Source of the DNA: Lunularia cruciata
Taxonomy: Eukaryota; Streptophyta; Marchantiopsida; Lunulariales; Lunulariaceae
Direction of reading: 5' to 3'
Assembly: GCA_948567375.1 (NCBI GenBank)
Contig: CAOYZS010000006.1
Coordinates: 744,001-808,000 of the forward strand
DNA length: 64,000 nt
Part shown: one piece after another, positions 20,745 through 31,858 of the stretch
Numbering within the stretch: the stretch's first letter is position 1
Layout: every line of letters starts with the position of its first letter
Translations under genes and position numbers: made by a program
Notes under the pieces: model-generated
Database searches by the model: none
Told to the model about the DNA's origin: nothing
What the model saw: the letters and a program-made list of their open reading frames with translations, nothing else

Positions 20745-23700
20745 GTAAGAAGGTTTGGGATCCCTTGAGGTCGACACAGAGATTGCAGGGTGCATGATCA
20801 CATTGATACCCATTAATTCAGGTTCCGGTGTGAATGTCATGACCAAAGATACTGCAAATTGACTGGGGTATCATACGTTTGAGCCAACACCCCGAGTCTT
20901 GAAATTTACAAACCAAACCAGGAGACGGCCTTTGTGCATGCTGTCAAACATTACCATGATCATTGGAGGGGTGCACTTCAAGTTGAACTACATTGTGTTG
21001 CAACTAGTGACCAAGACTGGTTACCCTCTCTTGATCGGAAGACCCTGGTTGTATAGTGCCCAAGTTGTGATGGATTGGCACCAGCAAAAGTTACGGTTCA
21101 AGGACATTTTGTCCGAAGACCAGAAGCTGGTGATTGTGAGTTGGACAAAGGTTCCCCATCTCGAGAAAACTAGTTCATCAGAAGATGAGGACAAATCCAA
21201 AGACTCATCGTCTTTGTCCTCAAACAAACCCGAAAATGAAGTCCAAGTCAATTACTTGGAATGTTACGAGGTGGATGTCAAAGATGAAGATCCATATGAC
21301 CTCGCCTCGGGTGAACCTGACTTGGAGGAAGGGGGTTTGATGGCAGCTCACCTTGGGTTAAGCCGAGTAAGCCATGTTGAAGGAGTCATCAATCCTAATG
21401 ACTTTCAAGATGTTGTTTTGACTGAAGGGAAATTTTTAAATTTTTTGAAGACAATCACTTTGGAGGAGTTGGCAAGATACACTGCCCTGTTTATAGAATT
21501 CCAGGATGTATTCGCCTGGTCTATTGATCAAATGCTGAGTATTCCATGAGAATTTAGAGAACACCGGATTGATCTGGTTGAAGGTGCAGTTCCGGTTTGG
21601 CAGAGACAATACCGCCTGAACCCGAAGTACTCCCTTTTGGTGAAAGATGAAATTGACAAGTACTTAGGGGCCGGAATCATCTTCCCTGTCTTAAGTAGTG
21701 AATGGGTCTCCCCCATTGTCATTGTCCCAAAGAAGAAAACAAGGAAGATTTGAGTGTGCCCAGACTTTTGTAAGTTGAATGCAGTCACAAGGAAGGATCA
21801 TCATCCCTTGCCTTTTACCGATACAATTCTAGACCAAGTAGCTAGTCATCCTTGTTATAGTTTTCTCGATGGATTCTCAGGGTACAATCAAGTATCCATC
21901 CAAGAAGAGGACAAGGATAAAACTACATTCATGACCGATTGGGGCACTTTTGCTAACAATCAAATGCCCTTTGGGTTGTGTAATGCTCCCGCTACTTTCC
22001 AACGGGTGATGAATTCAATCTTTAAGGATTTACTATGCAAATTTGTGGAAGTGTGCATTGATGATTTTTGTGTGTTTGGCGAAGAGATGTACATTTGGAT
22101 TACCATCGCCAAACTTTTGAAAGGTGTCATTTTGCCAGATTGTCATTACACCCAGAGAAATGCTTCTTTGCAATGAAAGAGGGAATTCTTCTAGGGCATT
22201 GGGTGTGAAGCCGAGGTATTGAAGTCGATGTTGAGAAGGTTAAAGTAATTGCACCTTTGGAATCCCCCAAGAACATTTGAGAGCTGAGAGCCTTCTTGGG
22301 ACATGTCGGATACTACAGATGCTTCGTGTCAAACTATGCGGTGCTTGCTGCACCTCTTACAAAGCTTCTGAAGATATCCAAAGACTACCTGTGGGAAGCA
22401 ACTCAAGAAGAAGCTTTCCAAGTGTTTAAGAAGAAATTGGTTGAAGCACTAGTTATGAGGGCCCCGAATTAGGACGTCCCTTTTCATGTATATTTTGGAC
22501 ACTTTGTCCATGGCCATCGACGTCATATTAAGTCAAAAGGACAAGAAGAAGAAGGACTACCCAGTGTATTATGCTAGCCGACAACTTTCAGTTTTTGAAA
22601 AGAACTATTCGATGACTAAAAGAGAAGCACTTGGAATGGTGTATGCCTGCAAGAAATTTTGCCACTACCTGCTGGGATACAAGTTTGTCTTCTATGCTGA
22701 CCATTACGCATTGCAACATTTGGTCAAGAAGGCAGATTTGTCCAAGAGAATTGCAAGATGGATCTTGTTGTTACAAGAATTCACATATACTGTACAAGTA
22801 AGGAAGGGAGCTTTGGATTCAAATGCAGACTTCCTGTCCAGGTTAGAAACTCAAGACCATGAGTGGGAAATTGATGATCGGTTCCTGATGAAGAGTTATA
22901 TCAATTAACAGCAATGTGAAGTACAAGGTATGCAACAGAATATCATTATCTGCATACTCTCCATTGTCTTGAAGGGCTAGACCCGGAGCAGAGGGCAGTC
23001 TTTCTTAGGAAATGGGGCTGAATCAGCTCAAACACAACATTCTATTCAAGATGAGCAAAGATGAAGTACTTTGGCAATGCTTGGAGTCATACAAAGTTGG
23101 AGGTGTAATTGAGTCCTTACACTCCAAAGCATTAGGAGGACACTATGCTCTGAAGAATACTGTAAAGAAGATTCTTTCCTTGGAGTATTGGTGGCCTATG
23201 ATGTACAAAGACATGCATGCTCATATCCAAAGTTGTGATGCTTGTTAGAGAACGGGAAAGCCAAAGGCTACTTCTCAATGGCCTTTGAGACCAATTTTGC
23301 CATTGGCCCCATTTGAGAAATGGGGAATTGATTTTGTGGGTCCCATTCAACTAGTGACCCGAGTCACAGGAAGAGATACATTTTGGTTTGCACTTACTAT
23401 GCTACCAAGATGGCCAAAGCTGAAGCAACTCACAAAGATGATGCCAAAACTGTGGCAGAATTTTTCTTTCGAAACATCATCTCTTGATATGGGTGTCCTT
23501 TGGAATTGGTCTGTGACAGAGGAACACATTTTTTGGACTCTGTGATGGAGGCATTAACCAAGTACTTCCTGATTAAACATTGGAAGATGACTCCTTATAA
23601 CCCAAAAGCAAATGGCTTAACAGAAAAGGTGAATGGGTTACTTTGCAAAATTTTATATAAGGTGACTGTCAATTATGCCTATGATTGGGATACAAAATTA

Positions 23701-24226
23701 CCAGCCGTGTTGTGGGCATATAGAACAACAGAAAAGATTACAACCAAACAAACTCCATACTCCATACGGTTTGCATCCCATACTACAAGTTGAATTTGAA
23801 GTACCGACATATTGGATTCTTTGCAAAGAACAATTGTTGGAGGAAGAAAGTCAGGATCTTTGGATCCATCAACTAATGTGGTTAGAAGAGAAAAGAGACA
23901 ATGCAATGCAAACCATGAAGGAAGTACAAGAGCAGAGGAAAGTCAGGAACGATAATCATATCAAGCTTGTGGCTGTACGCAAAGGAGATTTGGTTTTGTT
24001 ATATGACAATCGTCAAATATTTTTCCCAGGCAAGTCGCATTTGAGATGGATGAGGCCTTATCGAGTTCTTCATCTTTATGAAAATGGGTCCATTCAACTT
24101 GTAGACCTGGAAGGCAATCCTTTTGCCACTTGAGTAAACGGGTGGAGAGTTTGGAGATATTGGACCATAGACTCGGAAGTCTCTAAGACACCCAAAGTCT
24201 ATGTTTGCGGGGATGCTCACATTTGA
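20745..24226 (+). pseudogene. Element G pol: protease to integrase
   Basis: Plus-strand family 1 pol starting abruptly in the protease region (EVDVEIAGCM equivalent). The protease active site is damaged (PINSGSGVNVM, Asp to Asn, near 20815). PLLIGRPWLYSAQ is intact (about 21020). RT is at 21560-22350 with FCVDDF changed to CIDDF (about 22055), RNase H at 22480-22850, integrase zinc part at 23110-23250, and integrase core at 23280-23780 (GIDFVGP, D-R-G-T-H-F, KANGLTEK). It ends at GDAHI (24223). Stops or shifts lie near 20860, 21547, 21752, 22100, 22208, 22470, 23250, 23480 and 24132. It keeps CGA codons where element B has TGA. Inactive. Confidence 0.85.
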
Positions 24227-24317
24227 GGGAGGAGGTATGTCATACCCACATTTTTGTTTTTTTTTTGAAATGAAGAAGAAGACGTGTATGGAGAAGTCGG
24301 ATTGTGCCTGTATGGCC
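24227..24317 (+). repeat. Element G polypurine tract and LTR start, cut by family 2
   Basis: GAGGGAGGAGGTA is followed by an LTR tip TGTCATACCCACATTTTTG at 24238. About 80 bp of the LTR remain, up to CCTGTATGGCC, where the family 2 LTR end begins at 24318. The precise join suggests that family 2 inserted here. Confidence 0.75.
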
Positions 24318-25007
24318 TGTGAGCCGGTATGTCTCTCACTCAAGATGAATCTTTGATGGCTATTATGGTAGCGCACCATGGACTAAGAAAGCAAGGAACC
24401 CCAACTCCATCATACTCCTCCAAGGCTAACACTCCAAGACTCAAGACATTGCTCACTAGAGAACTCAATGAGAGAGAGATATTTGCAAATGAAAGGATGA
24501 TGAGTATCTCCTCACCCCTTGTTTATATACTTGTGAAATAGTTACGTACCAAAGTTACTAATTATTGCTGTAACTCAAGTTACTAGACTAAAAGTCCACT
24601 AAAGTCAAAAAGTAGAAAGGAATATCCATTCACATGGGCATATTCCTCTAAGCATGTGGTCTTATCTTGACCCAACCACTAAGTCAAGGATTCCTTCACA
24701 TGGGCTATCCATGGACTAAAGAAGAATCCAAAACAATAAGGCTTGCGGGCCCAAGAGTTCTCAATTCTTTCCTCAAAGCCAAACACCTAGGAATAGTACC
24801 AAGTCAACACACTAAAATCCAAAATAGTGGTGCTCATCTTTTCTACTTCCCCTAAAGTAAGGTCCCGTCCATCTTAGCTATGAATAACTTTAGCTAACCA
24901 TGACTAATATAGAACCATCCTTTATCTATATAAATAATATCTCTTAAGTACTTGTAATACCAAGCTAAATATCACAATACCACACACATGCACACATGTG
25001 TGTTACA
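24318..25007 (-). repeat. Family 2 3' LTR
   Basis: On the minus strand it begins TGTAACACACATGTGTGC at 25007, directly after a G-rich purine tract, and ends CCGGCTCACA at 24318. It is AT-rich, with no coding signal. There is no second copy in the window to confirm the ends, so the borders rest on the TG/CA ends, the tract before it and the sharp change to family 1 sequence. Confidence 0.7.
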
Positions 25008-25020
25008 TTTACCCCCGGAC

Positions 25021-26052
25021 TAAGTTTTCACTTTGTCCTCAAAGTGAAGGTCTCTCTACCTTCTATGGTACATCTTCAACTTATCATGGTCAATCCTATC
25101 AAAATGTCTTCCTCCCAACTCCTTGAGATCATAGGTGTAATTGCCTCACACCTTCTCCACTATGAAAGGTCCAAAGTACTTAGGCAAAAACTTCTTTTGC
25201 ACTCTCTTGAATCGAATGGAATCAAACAACATTACCTAATCACCTCCTTTGAAAGGCTCCACCTTCTTCTTGCCTTGCCTCTTGTCATAGCTCTCCTTTT
25301 GTTTCCTTTGGGCTTGCTCCACTCAAACCATAGCAACTGCTCTTGCCTCTTCCAACTCCATAAGTTGATCCTTCCTTGACTTCTATACATCACCTCCTTG
25401 TGCTTTCTTTAATCTCCTATGAATGCTTTGGAAGGTAGGAAGATCAAAGTGAATAGGTAAGGTAGACTCAATACCATATACCAATTGAAATGGAGAAAAT
25501 CCGATTGAAGTCTTCATCGTTGTCCTATACTCCCACAAAACTGCATGAATCCTCTTGTCCCTATGATGTTTAGCCCCCTCCATTTCTGCATCTTTGGCCA
25601 ACATCATGCACAAGGTCTGATTGGTTCTCTCTGCCAAGCCATTGGAATTTGGCTTATAGGATGTAGTTACTCTATGTGTGATAGAGAAATGTTGTAGCAT
25701 GGCTGTAGTAATGCTTCTTGTAAACTCTCCTCCTCTATCCAAAACCAACTCCAAAGGGCATCCAAACCTAGTGATAATGCATTCGTAAAGAAATCTACCC
25801 ACTTCATCTTCATTCTTGTCCCTCAATGGTCTAGCCTCAACCCACTTGGTAAGGTAATCAATAACTACCACAATGTACCAATTGTTCCTTGGGGTTCTAT
25901 TGGGAGGGCCTGCAAAATCAATTCCCCACTTCTCAAAAGGTCCTAGCAATAGAATTGATCTAAGTGGTGGAGTGGATGTACACTTTCTAGCAAAAGCTTG
26001 ACAAACATGACAAGTTTTGCAATAATCAAGACAATCCTTGAAAATCCCTCTT
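25021..26052 (-). pseudogene. Family 2 integrase, main part
   Basis: Continuation of the pol frame from 31859. CKTCHVCQ completes the zinc-binding motif. Then follow WGIDFAGP (first Asp), LVLDRGGEF (second Asp) and NGLAERTNQTL (Glu): all three catalytic residues are present in an open stretch of about 230 codons (26046-25383). Downstream, past a stop near 25383, the C-terminal part is still readable to about 25030 (KKVEPFKGGD, FLPKYFGPFIVE, DRIDHDKLKMY), without a clear chromodomain. Confidence 0.85.
26048..26052. repeat. Target-site duplication of element F, left copy
   Basis: The minus strand reads AAGAG directly after the LTR end CACA. It pairs with GAGAG at 31854-31858, with one mismatch. 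Joining both flanks without F restores an open integrase frame across ASYHWRGIFKDC, which shows that GAGAG is the original target. Confidence 0.8.
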
Positions 26053-26845
26053 TGTGCCAACTTGGCAAATATCACTTTTGCGGTAATCGGGTAAGTAAAG
26101 TTCGTTCCCACAGAGATACGAGTCAAAATTGGTCAAATACAAAGCAAAGTAACAATTTCAGTTCTTCTTGGTTGCGTCTTTAATCTCTCAGGTAGAAACC
26201 ACACCCAAAAGAGAGTAACAAGCACTGACTCGCAGTCTTGTCACGAATTCACACTCCTTAATCATAAATCCATCAAATCTTTCCAAACAATCTTGATTGT
26301 GATGATTCAAGCTCTCCCAAAAATGGCACTTCACTGCAAAACGACTTTGCCTCAGAATTGTGCTCCACCCCTCCATTGAAGGCACAACTTCCTTGATCAA
26401 AATTGCTTTACATCAACTTTGCACTGCACTCACAAATGCAGAATACTACCAACACTAGAATTCCTCTCAGATCTGTCAAGGGATTGCTTTGATTGCACTT
26501 CACTCAAGATCAAACACATAGAATGAAGATCAAGGTTGTGGAATCCAACATCCAACAAGCACATTGACCTGCACTTCGAATTTCTCCAAACACTCACAAA
26601 CACAATTGCAAAGTTGATACTCGGAATCAAGCTCAATCGACGAGCACGGCTTCATAGCACTTTGCTTTATCTATTCTCAGAAATAATGAGCACTGAACAA
26701 CAATTCTCTGCAAATGCCACTCTTAAATAATGAATCAATCAATAGTTCTAACAACTATACCGTTCTACAACAACTTTTCTAACCTGCAGATCCAAAATGT
26801 CAATGCACCTCTTCATATCTACCTCTTCAAATCTCAAAATTGTTA

Positions 26846-29415
26846 CTACTCCAATCCGATGTCTACTTCTTCCTTGGCTTTCAACCCCAAACCCAAAGTA
26901 ACCTTACTTCCTACTACTCTATCCTCGGGTTTCACATCTTCTACTTCTTCTACCAGATCAAGCAATTCTCTTTCTTGATCTGAAATTGCACTAGTAGGTA
27001 ACCCTTCTAACTCTTCATCTCTTGACCCACTCTTCTCTAATGTCTCCAATGGTAACTCCAAAGACATCTGCACTCCTATGTTATCTACTTTGGGTTTTGC
27101 TCTAACATCCTTCCGAAGTTTCTCTATCTCAATTTTCACTAAGTCTAGTCTAATCGCAATGTTATCTTCTACCTCCAAGATCTTCCTATCTACACGAGTT
27201 CTCAATTTAATCAACAAGGCATTCATTTCAATGTCTTTTGCATGTCTTCGCCTTGTCTCTTGCACCAACAACTTCAACTCGTGCAGTCTTGCTTCTTCAA
27301 TTTGAACGCTGGCCTCTGTACTTAACATCGCATTCATTTGGAGAACAATCTCCTTCAATGGCTCCAATCTGGTTTTTCTTTCACGCTCTTGACTGCAAGC
27401 CAATCCTCCCTGTACATTGCCAACTCTGCTTCAAATTCGGCTTTCACCGTCTCCTTCTCCTTCTCCTTCTGCACAACCTTCTCCTCCTGAGTACAAAGTA
27501 ACTCTCGTAATTTCTCTTCTTCTCTATATCGCGCAGCCAACTCTCTTTGCCAGAGTTGCTTCTTCTCTTCCATACTCTCCATCACTCTATTGATCTCTTG
27601 CTCCTTCTCTGCTATCCTCGCCATAGCATGGATAATTTCTACTCTTGAATCAGCAAATTGTTGCTTCAAGATCTCATATTCAGTGACTTGTCTTTCCCTT
27701 GCTATGTCACTCTTCCTCACAAGATCCTCTCGATAGCTCACTTCTCTCTTCAGGTCTTCAATTACCTGACTTCTCTCTACTGCCTCCGCTCGCAGTACTT
27801 CTCTCTCCTCCTCACCTCGGGTTATACTTCTCTTCAACTCCAAATTCTCTTCTTCTAATCTCGAGACGACCTGCAAAACAGTCTTCACCTCTGGACAAGT
27901 CGACTGCATTTCTCTCTTCTTGTGCTCCAACTTCACCAGCAATGGACACATGATTTCCTGCAGGTACTCCACTCCGTTCCTCGCACCCACTTCTTCCTGC
28001 AAAGACATCTCCTTCCTTACCTCTTCTTCACCCAATACTTGCCTTCTCCGCTGCAGTCTTCGTATCGGGATTGAGGCTTCACTTCCCGAGCTTTCTCCTA
28101 CTTCTTCCTTCACTTTACTCGGCCCCACTTCACACTTCGCCTTACGTCTTGAGCGAACCCCTCGCTGTACTGCAATTTTCTTCTCTTCTGGCACTGGTAC
28201 TTCATCTTCCAATGGCGAATTGTCTTCGGCCTCCAACTCGGCTTGCATTTCTTCTTCTTTGTTAGCCGCTAACACCAATGTCATCTCTCCTCCTTCCTCA
28301 CTCTCACTGCTCATATCTCCGCTCTGCAGTGTCAGCTCAGGTTCCTCCTCATGTTCCGAGTCTTTCGTCTTGAGCTTGGCCTCGCCTTTAGAGTCTTCAT
28401 CTTCCAACTCAATTACCGCCGTACTTCGCCTCGGGTTACTTTGCTGCATCTTCCAAGGTTTCTTGCTGTCTTCGGCTTCTCCTTGCCGACTCCTCTTCTT
28501 TGTCGGGGTACTCACTACGACCTCCACGTTCTTCCCTGTCTTCACGTAGTAGTCGTCCATGCTCCGGATTTGGAGAATGTACAGCTGCTCCTCGACATCG
28601 ACCTCCTTTCGCACATCAAGATGGAAGTGCGACACCATCCGAGTCCGCTCTGCCAAGTTCAGTAAATTGAGCCCAAGGTAGAAGTGTGCTGCAAATGGCA
28701 CAATGTAATGTGGAGGCGACTTATCCCGCAAATTCCACACCATCTGCCTTGTTCTCCCGTGAAAACACCTTGCCCAATTGATAAGTTCTCCTGCAAACAA
28801 CTTATGGAAGAACACCGCTTGGTGTTTCATCACTTTAGTCGTTCTCTCCGGCTTCAAGATCGCCATGAGAGCACTCATGATCCCTCTCTTCATTGGATCC
28901 TTGGAACTCTCAACTTTGTACCCATTCTTAGTTCTTTTACACGAGAAGGCATCTCTCACCTCTTGCGTCTCCTGAGCTATCTCTCCTTTCTCCAAGAATG
29001 TGGCTCCCTGCTCCGAGCCTGCCTCCTTCCCGAGTACGAGTCTCCAATCTAACTCTGTCCAGCGAGCCGGATTTCCTCTCTTCCCTTCTGCCTTGGGTCC
29101 ATCAAGACACTTACTCTCAATGATTTCTGTCATGAGTCCTGGAAAACTCACGTTCAAGTTCCATGCCAGAAATGTGATCCAAAGTTGGCTCAAGACTTTG
29201 ATCCTTGCTATCACATCTAACCTCCGAATCGCATGATTTCTCATTGCGAATTCAGAGTTCTTCTTCCCTCCTCCCATTTCTTCTACCTTCTCACTTTCTC
29301 TCGATTTCACTCTCGCGACTTCTCCCTTGCGCACTAACACGATCCCAACTCTATTTCCCTTTCCCTGATCACCTGCAAGACAACTTCTCAATGGCAAAGG
29401 AAAATTACTCGACAT
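26846..29415 (-). pseudogene. LTR-borne coiled-coil protein, best-preserved copy
   Basis: Open from 29469 (or MSSNF at 29415) for 704 codons without a stop, through the N-terminal domain, acidic region, basic clusters and most of the coiled coil (EEENLELKRS to AELAMYREDW). One frameshift near 27400 then moves to the frame 27403-26846 ending VDIGLE. Apart from that shift the protein would be about 857 residues, the same as in element B. It is unlike any enzyme domain I know. The long heptad-like charged helices suggest self-assembly. Nuclear or cytoplasmic location cannot be decided; the RSRRKAK and RRLQRRR clusters could be nuclear signals. Confidence 0.8.
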
Positions 29416-29433
29416 TTCCTTGTTGCAGTTCTG

Positions 29434-29442
29434 ATTTTTATA
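29434..29442 (-). promoter_or_regulatory. TATA box of F 3' LTR
   Basis: TATAAAAAT, 27 bp before the MSSNF ATG at 29415. Confidence 0.55.
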
Positions 29443-29857
29443 GAGTTGCGCTTCTTCATCTTTCGTCACTTTGAGTTTCTACCAAAAAATCACACATCCG
29501 GCATGCACATGTCACTGTTAATAAACCTTTGCGCGTATGGGCCACCAGTTTTCAAATGGCCCCTTCTTGAATTCCTTGCCCCGACAAAAGGTTGTTAGAC
29601 TGTCTTTGCCTCGGGTTGAGCTCCCCCCGATACAAAGACAATTTACTTCGGTTTGTATGCTGACAGGGCATTTCCGAGTACTTCGCCTTATGACCCAAAG
29701 TCACTTTACTTCGGGTTTCATCCCAAAGACTCTTTTCTTTGCTTTCTTCACTTTCTTTGCTTTCTTTGGCCATACAGGCGCAATCCGACTTCTCTATACA
29801 CTTCTTCTCCTTTATTTTGAAAAAAACAAAAAATGTGGGCACCACATACTCCCTCCC

Positions 29858-31304
29858 TCAAATGTGAGCGTCCCCGCGAACATAGACCTTGGGTGCTTTA
29901 GAAACTTCCGAGTCTATGGTCCAATATCTCCGAACTCTCCACCCGTTTACTCGAGTGGCAAAAGGATTACCTTCCAAGTCTACGAGTTGCATGGACCCAT
30001 TTTCATAAAGATGAAGAACTCGATAAGGACCCATCCATCTCAAATGCAACTTGCCTGGAAAAAATATTCAGCGATTGTCATAAAACAAAACCAAATCCCC
30101 TTCTCGTACAGTCAAAGGCTTGACTCTCTTATTGTGCCTGACTTTCCTGTGTGCTTGTACTTCTCTCATGGTTTGCATTGCATCGTCTCTTTTCTCTTCT
30201 AACCACATCAGTTGATGAATCCAAAGATCCTGGCTTTCTTCATCCGACATTCGTTCTTCGCACAAAATTCAATATGTCGGAACTCCAAATTCAACTAGCA
30301 GTATGGGATGCAAGCCATATGTCAAGAAGTATGGAGTTTGTTTGGTTGTAATATTTTCTGTCATTCGATATGCCCACAACGCGGCTGGTAATTTCATATC
30401 CCAATCATAGGCATAGTTGACAGTCACCTTATTCAAAATTTTACAAAGTAACCCATTTGCTTTTTCTGTTAAGCCATTGCTTTTGGGTTGTAAGGAGTCG
30501 TCTTTTGATGTTTAATCTGAAAGTACTTGGTTAACGCCTCCATTACAGAGTTCAAAAAGTGTGTTCCTCGGTCACTGACCAATTCCAAAGGACACCCATA
30601 TCAAGAGATGATGTTTTGAAAGAAAAATTCCGCCACAGTTTCAGCATCATCTCTGCGAGTTGCTTCAGCTTTGACCATCTTGGTAGCATAGTCAGTGCAA
30701 ACCAAAATGCATTGCTTTCTTGTGACTTGGGTCACTAGTTGAATGGGACCCACAAAATCAATCCCCCATTTCTCAAATGGGGCCAAAGGCAAAATTGGTC
30801 TCAAAGGCCATTGAGAAGTAGCCGTCGGCTTCCCCGTTCTCTGACAAGCATCACAGCTTCGAATATGAGCATGTACATCTTTGTACATTGTAGGCCACCA
30901 ATACCCTGCCGAAAGAATTTTCTTTACAGTATTCTTCAGAGCATAGTGTCCTCCCGATGCTTTGGAGTGTAAAGATTCAATCACTCCTCCTACTTCATAT
31001 ATCTCCAAGCATCGCCGAAGTACTTTGTCTTTGCCCATCTTAAATAAAATGTTGTGTTTAAGCTAGTAGGGCCCCATCTTCTTGAGAAAGACTGCCCGCT
31101 GTTCCGGGTCCATCCCCTTAGGACAATGGAGAGTATTCAGATAATTATATTCAGCTGCATACCTTGTACTTTGCATTGCTGATAACTGATACAACTCTTT
31201 GTCGGGAACCGATTGTCAATTTCCCACTCCTGGTCTTGAGTCTCTAACCTGGACAGGTAGTCTGCATTTGAATGCAAAGCTCCCTTCCTTACTTGTACTG
31301 TACC
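29858..31304 (-). pseudogene. Element F pol remnant: RNase H end and integrase
   Basis: The open stretch 31038-30601 covers the integrase zinc region (HY-ALKN, CDACQRTGK) and the first catalytic Asp (WGIDFVGP). Later pieces carry DRGTHF (about 30565), the KANGL region with a one-base loss near 30478, and the C-terminus (30265-29858) ending GDAHI. Stops are at about 30600, 30268 and 31063. The RNase H end is at 31200-31304. Confidence 0.8.
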
Positions 31305-31853
31305 TTCTCACTTTCTCTCGATTTCACTCTTGCGACTTCTCCCTTGCGCACTAACACGATCCCAACTCTATTTCCCTTTCCTCGATCACCTGCAAGATGA
31401 CTTCTCAATGGTGAAGGAAAATTACTTGACATTTCCTTGTTGCAGTTCCGATTTTTATAGAGTTGTGCTTCTTTGTCTTTCGTCACTTCAAGTTTCTACC
31501 AAGAAATCATACCTCCGGCATGCACCTGTCACTATCAATAAACCTTCGCGCATATGGACCGCCAGTTTTCAAATGGCCCCTTCTTGAAGTCCTTGCCCCG
31601 ATGAAAGGTTGTTAGACTGTCTTCGCCTTGGGTTGAGCTCCTCCCGATACAAAGACAATTTACTTCGGTTTGTATGTTGACAGGGCATTTCCAAGTACTT
31701 CACCGTATGACCCGAAGTCACTTTACTTCAAGTTTCATCCCAAAGACTCTTTTCTTCGCTTTCTTTGCTTTCTTCGGCCATACAGGCGCAATCTGACTTC
31801 TCTATACACTTCTTCTCCTTTAGTTGGAAAAAACAAAAAATGTGGGTACCACA
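31305..31853 (-). repeat. Element F 5' LTR remnant with start of LTR frame
   Basis: LTR tip TGTGGTACCCACA at 31853, TATA box at 31451-31459, MSSNF ATG at 31432, and the frame open to the deletion point at 31305. Its similarity to the 3' LTR over the same 549 bp would give the age of the insertion. Confidence 0.85.
31451..31459 (-). promoter_or_regulatory. TATA box of F 5' LTR
   Basis: TATAAAAAT at the conserved place, 27 bp before the MSSNF ATG. Confidence 0.5.
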
Positions 31854-31858
31854 CTCTC
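31854..31858. repeat. Target-site duplication of element F, right copy
   Basis: GAGAG on the minus strand, immediately before the LTR tip. It is the counterpart of AAGAG at 26048-26052. Confidence 0.8.

Larger units (their letters stand above)
26053..29846 (-). repeat. Element F 3' LTR, complete, 3794 bp
   Basis: From TGTGGTGCCCACA (29846) to AGTTGGCACA (26053). The 3' end is fixed by the restored family 2 frame and agrees with the B and I LTR ends (TCACA before the primer binding site). The region 26845-26053 is non-coding in all copies. Confidence 0.9.
26053..31853 (-). mobile_element. Element F: internally deleted family 1 element
   Basis: Minus-strand order: 549 bp of 5' LTR (31853-31305), a fragment of RNase H and integrase (31304-29858), polypurine tract, and a full 3794-bp 3' LTR (29846-26053). 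It has TG/CA ends and a 5-bp near-perfect target duplication, so it is a complete insertion that lost the 5' LTR remainder, gag, protease and RT. At the deletion point an RNase H stretch (VQVRKG) is fused to ESEKV of the LTR frame, with TA shared. Its 3' LTR is the best full-length example in the window. Confidence 0.9.

Noticed and set aside
24329-24541. Small plus-strand protein frame
   Set aside because: It lies wholly inside the family 2 LTR, shows no motif and is the size expected by chance.
27920-28549. Long frames opposite the LTR protein (about 187-210 codons), also at 12363-12926, 15586-16212 and 18843-19475
   Set aside because: They recur only because the opposite strand is rich in Glu/Lys codons and so lacks stops. 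Their translations are Ser/Leu-rich low-complexity sequence with no motif.
30601-31038. Intact, functional integrase in element F
   Set aside because: Only the zinc region and the first catalytic residue are in this open stretch. Stops and a one-base loss follow, and RT is absent.
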